Shown here piece after piece: positions 42,088-50,300 of a stretch of 64,000 nucleotides of DNA. The position numbers and the translations under genes were made by a program. The first letter of the stretch is position 1. The number at the start of each line of letters is the position of its first letter. This DNA is from Woeseiaceae bacterium. GTDB lineage: Bacteria > Pseudomonadota > Gammaproteobacteria > Steroidobacterales > Woeseiaceae. The stretch lies in NCBI GenBank assembly GCA_021773035.1, contig JAJFKU010000044.1:1-64000 (forward strand), written 5' to 3'. The notes below the pieces were generated by a model. That model did not search any database. It was not told where the DNA came from and saw only the letters and a program-made list of their open reading frames with translations.

Positions 42088-45000
42088 CGTTCGGGCATTG
42101 ACGCCGGCGCAGCGGGTTCCTGCGGCGCATCGTCTGCGAGCTTCACGATTCTGTTCTCGGCGGCAACCGTTTGATTGTGCAGGTCTATGTCATTGTTTTC
42201 CAACCGTAAAAAGCGCTGAATAACGCCGTCGGCCAGCTTTTCGAACTCGCTCTTCAGTCCATACTGAGCCACCGTCGGCCTGGCGTGCGAACGTGCAACA
42301 AAATTGGCGAGACGATATAGCTTGTCGTTTACCCGCACTGGATTCGCATGCAGATCCTTTCGGTAGCGCGCTTTGGGCTGCACCATCATTTGCTCAAGCA
42401 AACGAAGCTCCGCAAGAACCTTCCGCGCCGTCGCCGAAGGCTTCTCCATTGCGTCAATACTGTTTGCATAGGCGCGTAAATCGATAACGGCGAGGTTGAG
42501 TTCGTCAAGCTTGTCGCGCAGCTCTGACAGGAATCGAAACTGCTCTTCGAGGTCGCGCTGACTCGCTTCGACATTCGGGCCCGGAAGCAACTCGAGCGGC
42601 ACGGCTAACTCATCGCCGCCGGCGATCAGGCGGACACGATAGCTGCCGGGCACCGCGATCGGCCCGACTTTGGTACTGCCACGTGTAACAACACCCGGAA
42701 CAACCGTGGCATTACGGTAAGCGAAGTTCCATTCGAAAGTATGCAGTCCCGCCGTGCTACCGGGCGCTTGATCGTCTTCCGGGTCCGCCGTAAATGCAGC
42801 GATCGGTTCTCCACTATCATCGAGGAACTCGAGAGACAGCGACGCGACATCCTGCGGCAGCCAATACCGAACTACCGCCCCGGCAGGCGGGTTGCGGTCA
42901 GCGGACCAGTCGCCGTCTCGCCGCACAGCAGCAGCGGGGTCGAACAGGTGGACGTCTTTCATAGACTTCAGACCGCTCAGCTCGCGAATCGTATGCAGGT
43001 GATCGAGCGACCAGAACGCCCTGCCGTGGGTAGCGGCGACGAGACTGTTGTTCCTGAGTTTCATGTCATAGATCGGGACGACCGGAAAATTACCGTCCGG
43101 CTGCACCCAGTCTGCGCCACGGTTTAACGACAGGTAAAAGCCCGACTCGGCACCCGCATAGAGAATATCGGGATTCACGCTGTCCTCACGAACGACACGC
43201 ATTACCTCGTGCGAGGCAATGCCATTCGTCAAACGGGTCCAGCTCTTGCCGCCGTCACTCGTCTTGAAAATAAACGGCCGGTAGTCGTCGAGCTTGTAAG
43301 CCGAGGCAGTAAGGTATGCGGTGCTCGCATTGTGCGAAGATGCTTCGATGCGGGTGATCATCGCGTAGTCCGGCATTTCTGGCGGAGTAACGTCCGACCA
43401 GCGCTTACCGCCGCTCGTTGTGACATGGACGAGTCCGTCATCCGAACCTGTCCAGATGATTTTTGGGTTTAGCGGAGACTCTGCAATGCTGTACAGCGTC
43501 GAAAACCAGTGATCGCCGTTGCTGTCGCGGGTCAGCGGTCCCCAGTAGCGATCGTTGCCCGACGTATCGACACCGGGCCCGGGCGTGAGCTCGAGTTTGT
43601 CTGGATCGGCGCGGGTGAGGTCGGGGCTGAGTAGCTGCCAGGTCTTGCCTTCGTCAGCGGACCGATGCAGGTACTGCGACCCGGCGTAAATCGTCCGCTC
43701 ATCGTGCATGGATGCGAGCACCGGAAAGGTCCAGTTAAACCGGTACTTGATATCGCGTGTGCCAATACCGTAGTTGGTTTCATCCCGAGGCCCGACGTAC
43801 TGAATGGCGTCCGTCCGGCGATCGTATTGCAGCAGCCAGTGATGGTCGGAAATGAAAAGCAGGTTGGGGTCGCGACGCGACACGGCGACGTGTCCGGCCT
43901 CGGAATAGCCGGTATCGAAGTAGGCTCCCGGACTGGCATCGCGAGCGAGACTCGGAACGATTAACGTGCTCCAGTCCTGCTGCGAGCCGTAGAGATTGTA
44001 GGGTTCCTGATCGTCCAGCGTCAGTGTATAGAACTGTCCGGTTGGCTGATTGTGGAGTGTCGACCAGCTGTCCCCACCGTTAAAGCTGATCTGCGCACCG
44101 CCGTCGGAACCGTCGATAATGCGTTGATTGTCTGCCGGGTCAATCCAGAAGGCATGATGATCGGCATGCCCGGACGGAATCACGTCGAACGTTATACCGC
44201 CGTCTTTCGAGAGCAGAATGTTCCAGTTCATGACGTAGACTTTTTCAGCATCGGCCGGGTCGGCCAGCAGTTTTTGAAAATAGTAGGTACGACCGGTCAG
44301 CTCTGCGTGATTACTGATCTTCTGCCAGGTATCGCCGAAGTCGTCGCTGCGATAAAGACCGCGACCACCTGCGGCCGACATCAGTGCCCAGATCCGGTCG
44401 GGCTGGCTCTGCGAAATCGATACATCCATTCGTTCTTTGATGCCTTGCGGCAAGCCATCGTGTTCGGAAATATCTTCCCAGCTATCGCCGCCGTCGAGCG
44501 TTCGATAAAGACCGGAACCGGGGCCAGCACTACGAATCCCCCAGGGAAAGCGGCGAACGTCCCACAGACCCGCTATCAGTCGGTCCGGATTGGCTTCGTC
44601 GAGCGCCAGCCCGACGGCACCGGTATTTTCATCGACAAACAAGACCCGCTCCCAGGACACACCGCCGTCGCTGGTCCGAAAGACGCCGCGCTCTTCGTTG
44701 GGCCCGGCGAAATGACCCAGCGCGGCGACATAAACGATATCCGGATTGTCAGGATGAACGATCAACTCCGCGATTTGCCGCGTTTCCACGAGACCGACGT
44801 TGCTCCAGGTTTCTCCACCGTCTGTTGACTTGTAAACGCCGTCGCCGTGCGAAACATCGCCCCTTAGCGCCTGCTCTCCGGTACCTGCATAGATGATTTC
44901 AGGGCTGGAATCGGACATATCTATCGCGCCAATCGAAGCAACGCCGAGCTGCCCGTCTGACACGTTACGCCAGGTAAGCCCGCCATCCTCCGTCTTCCAT

Positions 45001-45221
45001 ATTCCGCCGCCCGTGTAACCGGCGAAAAACGTCAGCCTGTCCACAGGGTGACCGGTAACGGCGTTGACGCGACCACCACGCCACGGCCCGACAAGTCTCC
45101 AGCCCAACTCATCGATCAGGCTCCCGGGTGTCACTTCATCGGCAGCGAAGGCGGTGGCACAGAGTGCAATCAATGTAAAAACCACGGCCGGACCCGACCG
45201 TTTGTTGCGGATACTATTCAT
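42084..45221 (-). CDS. Secreted sortilin/VPS10-like BNR-repeat protein
   Basis: A 1045-residue exported protein with a signal peptide ending ATAFAAD (residue 27). Repeated BNR/Asp-box motifs mark two beta-propellers: GGIWKTEDGGLTWRNVSDG (near 73), GVYKSTDGGETWSNVGL, GVFRTSDGGVSWERVLF, GLYRTLDGGDSWEDIS and FIFKTSDGGKSWTRLTNG (near 656). The last 250 residues are a helical/Ig-like tail with a fibronectin-like YRVRLIAGGDELAVPLELL. Such VPS10-like proteins are common beside TonB receptors in protein-degrading marine bacteria, but their activity is unproven. It has its own promoter with a TetR operator at 45255-45296. Confidence 0.88.
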   Translation of the reverse strand: MNSIRNKRSGPAVVFTLIALCATAFAADEVTPGSLIDELGWRLVGPWRGGRVNAVTGHPVDRLTFFAGYTGGGIWKTEDGGLTWRNVSDGQLGVASIGAIDMSDSSPEIIYAGTGEQALRGDVSHGDGVYKSTDGGETWSNVGLVETRQIAELIVHPDNPDIVYVAALGHFAGPNEERGVFRTSDGGVSWERVLFVDENTGAVGLALDEANPDRLIAGLWDVRRFPWGIRSAGPGSGLYRTLDGGDSWEDISEHDGLPQGIKERMDVSISQSQPDRIWALMSAAGGRGLYRSDDFGDTWQKISNHAELTGRTYYFQKLLADPADAEKVYVMNWNILLSKDGGITFDVIPSGHADHHAFWIDPADNQRIIDGSDGGAQISFNGGDSWSTLHNQPTGQFYTLTLDDQEPYNLYGSQQDWSTLIVPSLARDASPGAYFDTGYSEAGHVAVSRRDPNLLFISDHHWLLQYDRRTDAIQYVGPRDETNYGIGTRDIKYRFNWTFPVLASMHDERTIYAGSQYLHRSADEGKTWQLLSPDLTRADPDKLELTPGPGVDTSGNDRYWGPLTRDSNGDHWFSTLYSIAESPLNPKIIWTGSDDGLVHVTTSGGKRWSDVTPPEMPDYAMITRIEASSHNASTAYLTASAYKLDDYRPFIFKTSDGGKSWTRLTNGIASHEVMRVVREDSVNPDILYAGAESGFYLSLNRGADWVQPDGNFPVVPIYDMKLRNNSLVAATHGRAFWSLDHLHTIRELSGLKSMKDVHLFDPAAAVRRDGDWSADRNPPAGAVVRYWLPQDVASLSLEFLDDSGEPIAAFTADPEDDQAPGSTAGLHTFEWNFAYRNATVVPGVVTRGSTKVGPIAVPGSYRVRLIAGGDELAVPLELLPGPNVEASQRDLEEQFRFLSELRDKLDELNLAVIDLRAYANSIDAMEKPSATARKVLAELRLLEQMMVQPKARYRKDLHANPVRVNDKLYRLANFVARSHARPTVAQYGLKSEFEKLADGVIQRFLRLENNDIDLHNQTVAAENRIVKLADDAPQEPAAPASMPER

Positions 45222-45254
45222 AAAATATCACTCGGGAATATGCAGTCGTTAAAA

Positions 45255-45296
45255 TTGACAGGTGTCAACTCTAGGGTGGCCGCGGCAAGCTGTCAA
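45255..45296 (-). promoter_or_regulatory. Promoter with overlapping TetR operator (sortilin-like gene)
   Basis: Reading leftwards: -35 TTGACA (45291-45296), a 17-base spacer, -10 TAGAGT (45268-45273), then the perfect palindrome TTGACACCTGTCAA (45255-45268) over the start point, 34 bases before the ATG. It aligns without gaps to the promoter at 41375-41419, showing joint control. Confidence 0.82.
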
Positions 45297-45339
45297 TCGC
45301 AACGCACGAACAAGTTCGTGACAAGGTCAGTTATCCTCA

Positions 45340-45526
45340 TCTCGTGCGGACATCGTTATCGAGGCTGGCGAGAATATAGCTCTGTACGACTCATCCGAGT
45401 GGGCCGAGCGTGGTTTTCGACCATCAGGTGTTTATCGATGAGAAGCCGGAGTTCTACCGATTCGCCAATGACACGAAAGATATGACCGGGGCAGAGGTAT
45501 TCGCGATGTACGGATCGTCCGAGTAA
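45340..45526 (+). pseudogene. Decayed GFA-family (glutathione-dependent formaldehyde-activating-like) gene
   Basis: Two reading frames carry adjoining pieces of a GFA/CENP-V-like protein. In one, 45361-45417 reads EAGENIALYDSSEWAERGF, which in intact members precedes a zinc-binding CxxC block. In another, 45410-45526 reads VVFDHQVFIDEKPEFYRFAN and then DTKDMTGAEVFAMYGSSE before a TAA, the family's C-terminus. The N-terminal zinc-binding part and about 30 middle residues, including the CxxC, are missing, and the junction near 45412 shifts the frame. Both pieces keep gene-like codon use, so decay is recent. The family assignment is from memory of its conserved segments. This explains most of the 383-base gap after the sortilin-like promoter. 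Confidence 0.7.
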
Positions 45527-45640
45527 CTGTTTAGTCGTTAAGTCAGGTCGCATAGCGTACCGTCAGGCCTGCTTTCAAAACGTTCGACTGTTAAACTGTG
45601 TTCTTTGGTCCCGTGCACAACAGAATCGCCGAGGCAGAGT

Positions 45641-46201
45641 TTGTCAGACGTCACAGAGCTCCTATTAAAATGGAACAGCGGTGACGAGAGTGCCCGCGCA
45701 TCGCTGATTGACAGCATCTACACGGAACTGAATGCGATCGCCGCGCGCCACCTTGCCAACGAACGCCACGTTGTCGAACTGCAGCCAAATTCGCTGGTGC
45801 ACGAAGCCTATCTGAAGCTCATCGATATGAACCGGGTACAGTGGCAAAATCGCAGCCATTTCCTGGCTATCGCCGCCAAAGTCATGCGCGAGATACTGGT
45901 CGACAAGGCACGGCAACGACAGGCATCGAAGCGAGACGGCGGACGGCGTGTGACGCTCAGCGGTATCAGTCTGGCGCTGGACGAACCCACGACCGACGCG
46001 TTGATGATTCACCAGGCGCTTGAGCGCCTCGCGGAAATCGATGCCGATCGGGCGCGCCTCGTTGAACTGCGATTTTTCGGCGGCCTGACCATCGAAGAAG
46101 CTGCCGAAGTTCTCGAAGTGTCGCCGGCCACCGTGAAACGCAACTGGGACGTAGCCCGCGGGTGGCTCTACAGAGCGCTGAAAGGCCGGGCGGCTGACTA
46201 A
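45641..46201 (+). CDS. TIGR02999-type ECF sigma factor
   Basis: A 186-residue sigma factor. A TTG start at 45641 (GAGGCAG upstream) gives the family opening SDVTELLLKWNSGDESARAS; an earlier TTG at 45605 would add 12 residues. Region 2 includes ARHLANERHVVELQPNSLVH and HFLAIAAKVMREILVDKAR. Region 4 includes RLVELRFFGGLTIEEAAEVL and VSPATVKRNWDVARGWLYRA. This family usually sits upstream of a serine/threonine kinase with a characteristic N-terminal segment. Here no kinase follows; instead a 68-residue protein resembling only that segment lies on the opposite strand, overlapping by four bases. Confidence 0.9.
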   Translation: MSDVTELLLKWNSGDESARASLIDSIYTELNAIAARHLANERHVVELQPNSLVHEAYLKLIDMNRVQWQNRSHFLAIAAKVMREILVDKARQRQASKRDGGRRVTLSGISLALDEPTTDALMIHQALERLAEIDADRARLVELRFFGGLTIEEAAEVLEVSPATVKRNWDVARGWLYRALKGRAAD

Positions 46202-46404
46202 GACTCGCCGTCGGCCGGCGATGCTTCGATAGTCATAAAACTGCCGGAGTCCTCGACGGCCTGCAACAACGACCTGACGGCCTCCCCCAGTTCGGCATCG
46301 CCTGCATCGATCTCCCGGAGAAAGACTTCGCGTACTTCCACCGTGAGTGCCAATACTTCGTCACAGAGGTCCAACACCTGCTTCGGTCGGCCGGGATCGC
46401 TCAT
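46198..46404 (-). CDS. Stand-alone kinase-N-terminus-like small protein
   Basis: A 68-residue cytosolic protein. The pattern RPKQVLDLCDEVLALTVEVR, then EVFLREIDAGDAELGEAV, then LLQAVEDSGSFM closely follows the helical N-terminal segment of the serine/threonine kinases that accompany TIGR02999 sigma factors (heptad Leu spacing, conserved R-FL, D-EL-V--LL). The kinase domain is absent; the next gene on this strand is the PEP-CTERM protein upstream. It may be a remnant or a free-standing regulator of the sigma factor encoded on the other strand. Its stop overlaps the sigma stop region by four bases. No clear family name. Confidence 0.6.
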   Translation of the reverse strand: MSDPGRPKQVLDLCDEVLALTVEVREVFLREIDAGDAELGEAVRSLLQAVEDSGSFMTIEASPADGES

Positions 46405-46440
46405 TCTTTTTCCTGCCGGGGTTCGTTTGCTTTGTTTACC

Positions 46441-47046
46441 TCAGGTATCTGGCCGATCGCTCTGCGGTAATCGTCGCCGGCGCGTCAAACCGAGTAACAA
46501 CAGCCCCGACGAAAACAGCAGCAAAGTACCGGGTTCAGAAACCGATACGACCGGCAGCGGTTGAGTGAAACGGTCCGGAACGTCCGGAATGCCATCACCG
46601 AACAATGTGAAGGGCTGTGAGCCGGGCGTCGTGCCGGCTGCACCCAGCCAGTTGAAATCAATTGTAAAGGCGCCCAGCAGATCGCCCATCAATACCGCTG
46701 CATTGCCGGCGCAGGGCAGGAAGTCGTCCAGGAAACCACACGCGTCGAGGAATCCCGGCTGATTGTCCGCGGAACCGGGGAACAGGAATTCAGGTGCTGC
46801 GGCGAAAATATCCCAGCCGGCCGGACCATCGATAACCGCGGAAAAGTCGAAGGCATAGAGCTCCGGATCGAACCAGATCGTAAACCAGTCAATCGGCTCC
46901 AGCGCATCGTTACCGACCGTATAGCTGTACTGCCAGGTATTCGTAGCGGGGTCGACGATAGAAACTTCGTAGAAAATAGGATCGGCCGTGGCCGACTGAA
47001 ATACCAGCAACGATGCCAGTAACATAGTGATTTTCAATGAACGCAT
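46441..47046 (-). CDS. PEP-CTERM sorting domain protein
   Basis: A 201-residue exported protein. The signal peptide (about 1-21) ends SATADP. The mature part is beta-rich with two close cysteines (DACGFLDDFLPCAG, near 107). The C-terminus has the sorting pattern: SEPGTLLLFSSGLLLLGL followed by a basic TRRRR tail, that is, motif, membrane helix and arginines, as in exosortase substrates. No exosortase gene is in the window, so it must be elsewhere. Likely an extracellular matrix or surface protein; specific role unknown. Confidence 0.85.
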   Translation of the reverse strand: MRSLKITMLLASLLVFQSATADPIFYEVSIVDPATNTWQYSYTVGNDALEPIDWFTIWFDPELYAFDFSAVIDGPAGWDIFAAAPEFLFPGSADNQPGFLDACGFLDDFLPCAGNAAVLMGDLLGAFTIDFNWLGAAGTTPGSQPFTLFGDGIPDVPDRFTQPLPVVSVSEPGTLLLFSSGLLLLGLTRRRRLPQSDRPDT

Positions 47047-47178
47047 GTGGACCTCCCCTGGTCCTGATTATTCTTATTTACCGCGCACAGAATACGCGAG
47101 CTTATTATTCATGGCGTAGATTCGACGGGAATTGGCTCAGATAGCTGCCTTATTAATGTTTATGTGAAAAACCAACGC

Positions 47179-47289
47179 TCATTTGGCATGTTGGGCGGCA
47201 ACGTCGGCCGTGTGACACATACCAACGATGCCTTCACCCGGCGAAATCGCCCGCAGCCGTTCATCGCTGGCGCAGGCCTCGCAGTACAT
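47179..47289 (-). CDS. Doubtful 36-residue cysteine-containing mini-ORF
   Basis: Directly after the giant RHS-type gene, an open frame reads MYCEACASDERLRAISPG and then EGIVGMCHTADVAAQHAK. It has a CxxC pair, a later CH, and mostly G/C in third codon positions. Upstream in frame it stays open to a stop just after the giant gene, so a non-ATG start could add about ten residues. No convincing ribosome-binding site is visible. It could be a tiny zinc-binding protein, a companion of the RHS protein, or chance. The rest of the 287-base gap (47047-47333) holds nothing else I can support. Confidence 0.25.
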   Translation of the reverse strand: MYCEACASDERLRAISPGEGIVGMCHTADVAAQHAK

Positions 47290-47333
47290 TCGACGACCGG
47301 CGCCGGGTATTCTTGCCAGTTCTCATAACGCGC

Positions 47334-50300
47334 CTATTCTCCGGTACAGCCGCCGATCACCCGCCTGCCATCCAGCAACCATAATGAAAAGCCGACCTCC
47401 TCACCCCCGCCAGCACCGAGCAGCAAAGTGTGACTTTCGAAAATATGATGGGCTTTCTTAACCTCCTTGAACTCGGCCTGACCCAGAAGCAACTTGAAGT
47501 AGGCATTGCCATGGATCGCCGCCAGGCCGCCCTGCATGTGCCCGAAGAAGGAAAACCGGAGAAAATGCGCCGGATCGATAGAGGTAGCATTGAAGACGGT
47601 AAACTTGCTTGTCGACAGGAAACTAAAGAACACCTCGAGGCCGGCAGCCACGCCCAGGGACGCATTTACGTATCCGGATCCTTTCCACTGGTTGTGTTTG
47701 CGGCCGGGCAAGCACTGCGACGTTGCTTTGAGAGCGCTGCCTCCCAACGCTACGCCAAGCCCGTAGAAAAACCCGATATCGGCACCACCCCCGAATATCG
47801 TCGTTACGTCCCAGGAAACGTCCTGCGTAGTGCCCAGGCTTATCGGCGTAAACTTCGACTGACCAGCCTGCAATCCGCTTATCAGGCCCAGCGATACACC
47901 AATTTCCGGCAGTGACGTGCGACCTGTGGGATCGGTGAAATTAACGGGATCGCCTTTTGCGTAGAGGTAGTCGTGAAGCGTACCTGGATCTGTCAGCGTT
48001 CCGGATGCCGGGTCGCGACTGAGAAAACGCATGGACCGCGGATCGTAATGCCTTTCGCGCAGATAAACGTTGCCAGTGGCAGATTCCTGCCACTCCCCGC
48101 GGTAGCCCAGCCTGGCAGTTCCGCCTGCGCCCAGTTGCTGGCCAAACGCTGAGTAAGCAGTGGGAGCTTCGATACCGCCCGCCCCGACCAGGCCCCGAAT
48201 GCCGCTATGGGCATCGTTCACGAACCTTCGCTTATCGGGGCCGGCGCCTTGAGATAGCGGGCCTATTCCGTGGGTTATTGGGAAACGTTCCTCACCCGCC
48301 GGGCTTTCTTCAACAATATCGGGATATGCGCCACTGTGATCCTGCAGGTAACCGACCTCGGCGGCGGCAGATCGGCGCCCGACGAGTAAACCATCCCAAT
48401 CGTAAATGAAGTCGACTACCGCGCCCGAGTCCGCAACGTACTGCACCATCCGGTCATCTGCGGACCAGGCGTAACTTGCCGTCCTGACTCCGGACTCAGC
48501 GATGAGTCGACCTGACGCATCGTAGTCATACACGACATCACCAAGCGGACCGTTACTTGAAAGAAGCCTGTCGCCAGGGTCATACGTGTACGAATTCAGC
48601 CCGCCTGCTACCGAACTCGTACTACGAACGTTTCCAACAGGGTCCAGCGAATACAGAATCTCATCCGCTAACGCGCCCAACCGGGACTCGCGAATAAGTC
48701 GGCCTGCGATATCGTACTCGAAGTCGACCTGATCGCCGTCCAGTTGCGCCACCGATGTAATCCTGCCGGTCCTGTCGTGCGTATAGTCATACTGCGCGAT
48801 TACGGAATCCAGCGCGTCTCTGTAGACGACCCGACTCACGCGATCACGCAAGTCGTACTCGCGCTCGTAAGTCAGCACGCTACCGGAAGCCCGTGTAAGC
48901 CGGTTCAGGTTGTCGTATTCGTAGCTCGTCGCCTCGCCGTCCCGATCGATAATCTGCTCCAGCCTGCCACGCGCGTCGTAGCTGTGACTGACGGTGCCTG
49001 TTGGCGTCTCCAGTTCGATGACATTTCCGTTGCTGTCGTATCGATAACGAACGAACGAGCCGTCTGGCTCCGTTCTTTCTTCAAGACGGCCGTACTCATC
49101 ATAGCGATAGTCGCTTACTCCCCTCGGGTCTTCGCTGGAAAGACGCCTGCCTACAGCATCATAGGTAGCGTTGAAACCAACTCCCGCCACGATTTTTCTT
49201 ATCAACCGACCGCCTGGATCATACTCGTACTCGACCGTTGTGCCGTCGGGATTGCGGCGCCGTACAAGTTCGCCAGCCGCGTTGTAAACGAGCGACAGCC
49301 TGGTGCCGTCGGGATAAATAATCCCCGTACGCTCACCTCTAGGAGAGTATTCGAATACTGTCCGGTTTCCGTTCGCATCGGTCTGCGACAGCAGGCGGCC
49401 GAGTTCGTCCCAGCGGTAGCCGGTAACGCTCCCAAGGCCGTCGGTGACACTCTCAACCTGCCCCAGCAGGTCGTAGGTGAAATCAAGTGTCCGGCCTTGC
49501 TCGTCGACGATCCTCGTCACCTGGCCAATCGCATCGTACTCGCGGCTGGCGACACTTCCGTCGGCAAACGTCGTTCGAACATGCCGATCCAGTGCATCGT
49601 ATTCAAACAGCGTCCTCCTGCCAGCTGAATCGGTTTCGGAGGTCACGCGCTCCCTGGCATCGAGCTCAAAGTCCCTTGTTACACCATCAATTTCGATGGA
49701 CTGCACGGCACCGTCATCCCGGTGTTCTACAATGACCTGCCGACCATCCATCGACGTAGCACCTGCCAACAGCCCGAGATCATTACTCGCATACCGTGCG
49801 GCGGGGTTATCCGTTGGATCGGCGGGCGTCGAGTCGCTCCAGACCACGCTTAGAGGCGCGCCGCCAGCAGCAAGATCGATCGATGCCTGACGGCCGTCGC
49901 GGGCCTCGAACCCCGTCACAAAGCCGCGCGGGTCCCTGCCAACGGTTTGCGTCGTGCCATCCGGAAAAGTCACGGCAACAATTTCGCCCCTGGCGTTTCG
50001 TTGCTGTTCCAGCCGTCGACCGAGTGAGTCGATGAGTGCCGTTTCCCGTCCCAGGTAGTCTCTCTCGATGACGACCTGATTGCCGTTCGGATCGATCATC
50101 CTTATCGGTCGGCCTGCAGCATCGTATTCCTGCTCGCTACGGATGCTGGTCATTCCTTCGAACGTTGCAACCTGCGATGTCTGTGTTAGCTGATTACCAT
50201 TCACATCGTAGCTAAACTCGGCGCGATTTCCGGTTGGCCGGATTCGAGCCGCCAGTTCGCCACTGGGCGTGTATTCGAAACGTTCGACAGTGCCGTCGGG

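Noticed and set aside
45048..45485. A 145-codon plus-strand open frame across the sortilin-like start and the gap after it
   Set aside because: It is antisense to the sortilin-like signal peptide, and the region is better explained by the promoter/operator and the GFA pseudogene in other frames.
45356..45553. A 65-codon minus-strand open frame
   Set aside because: It is the antisense of the GFA pseudogene fragments and has no features of its own.
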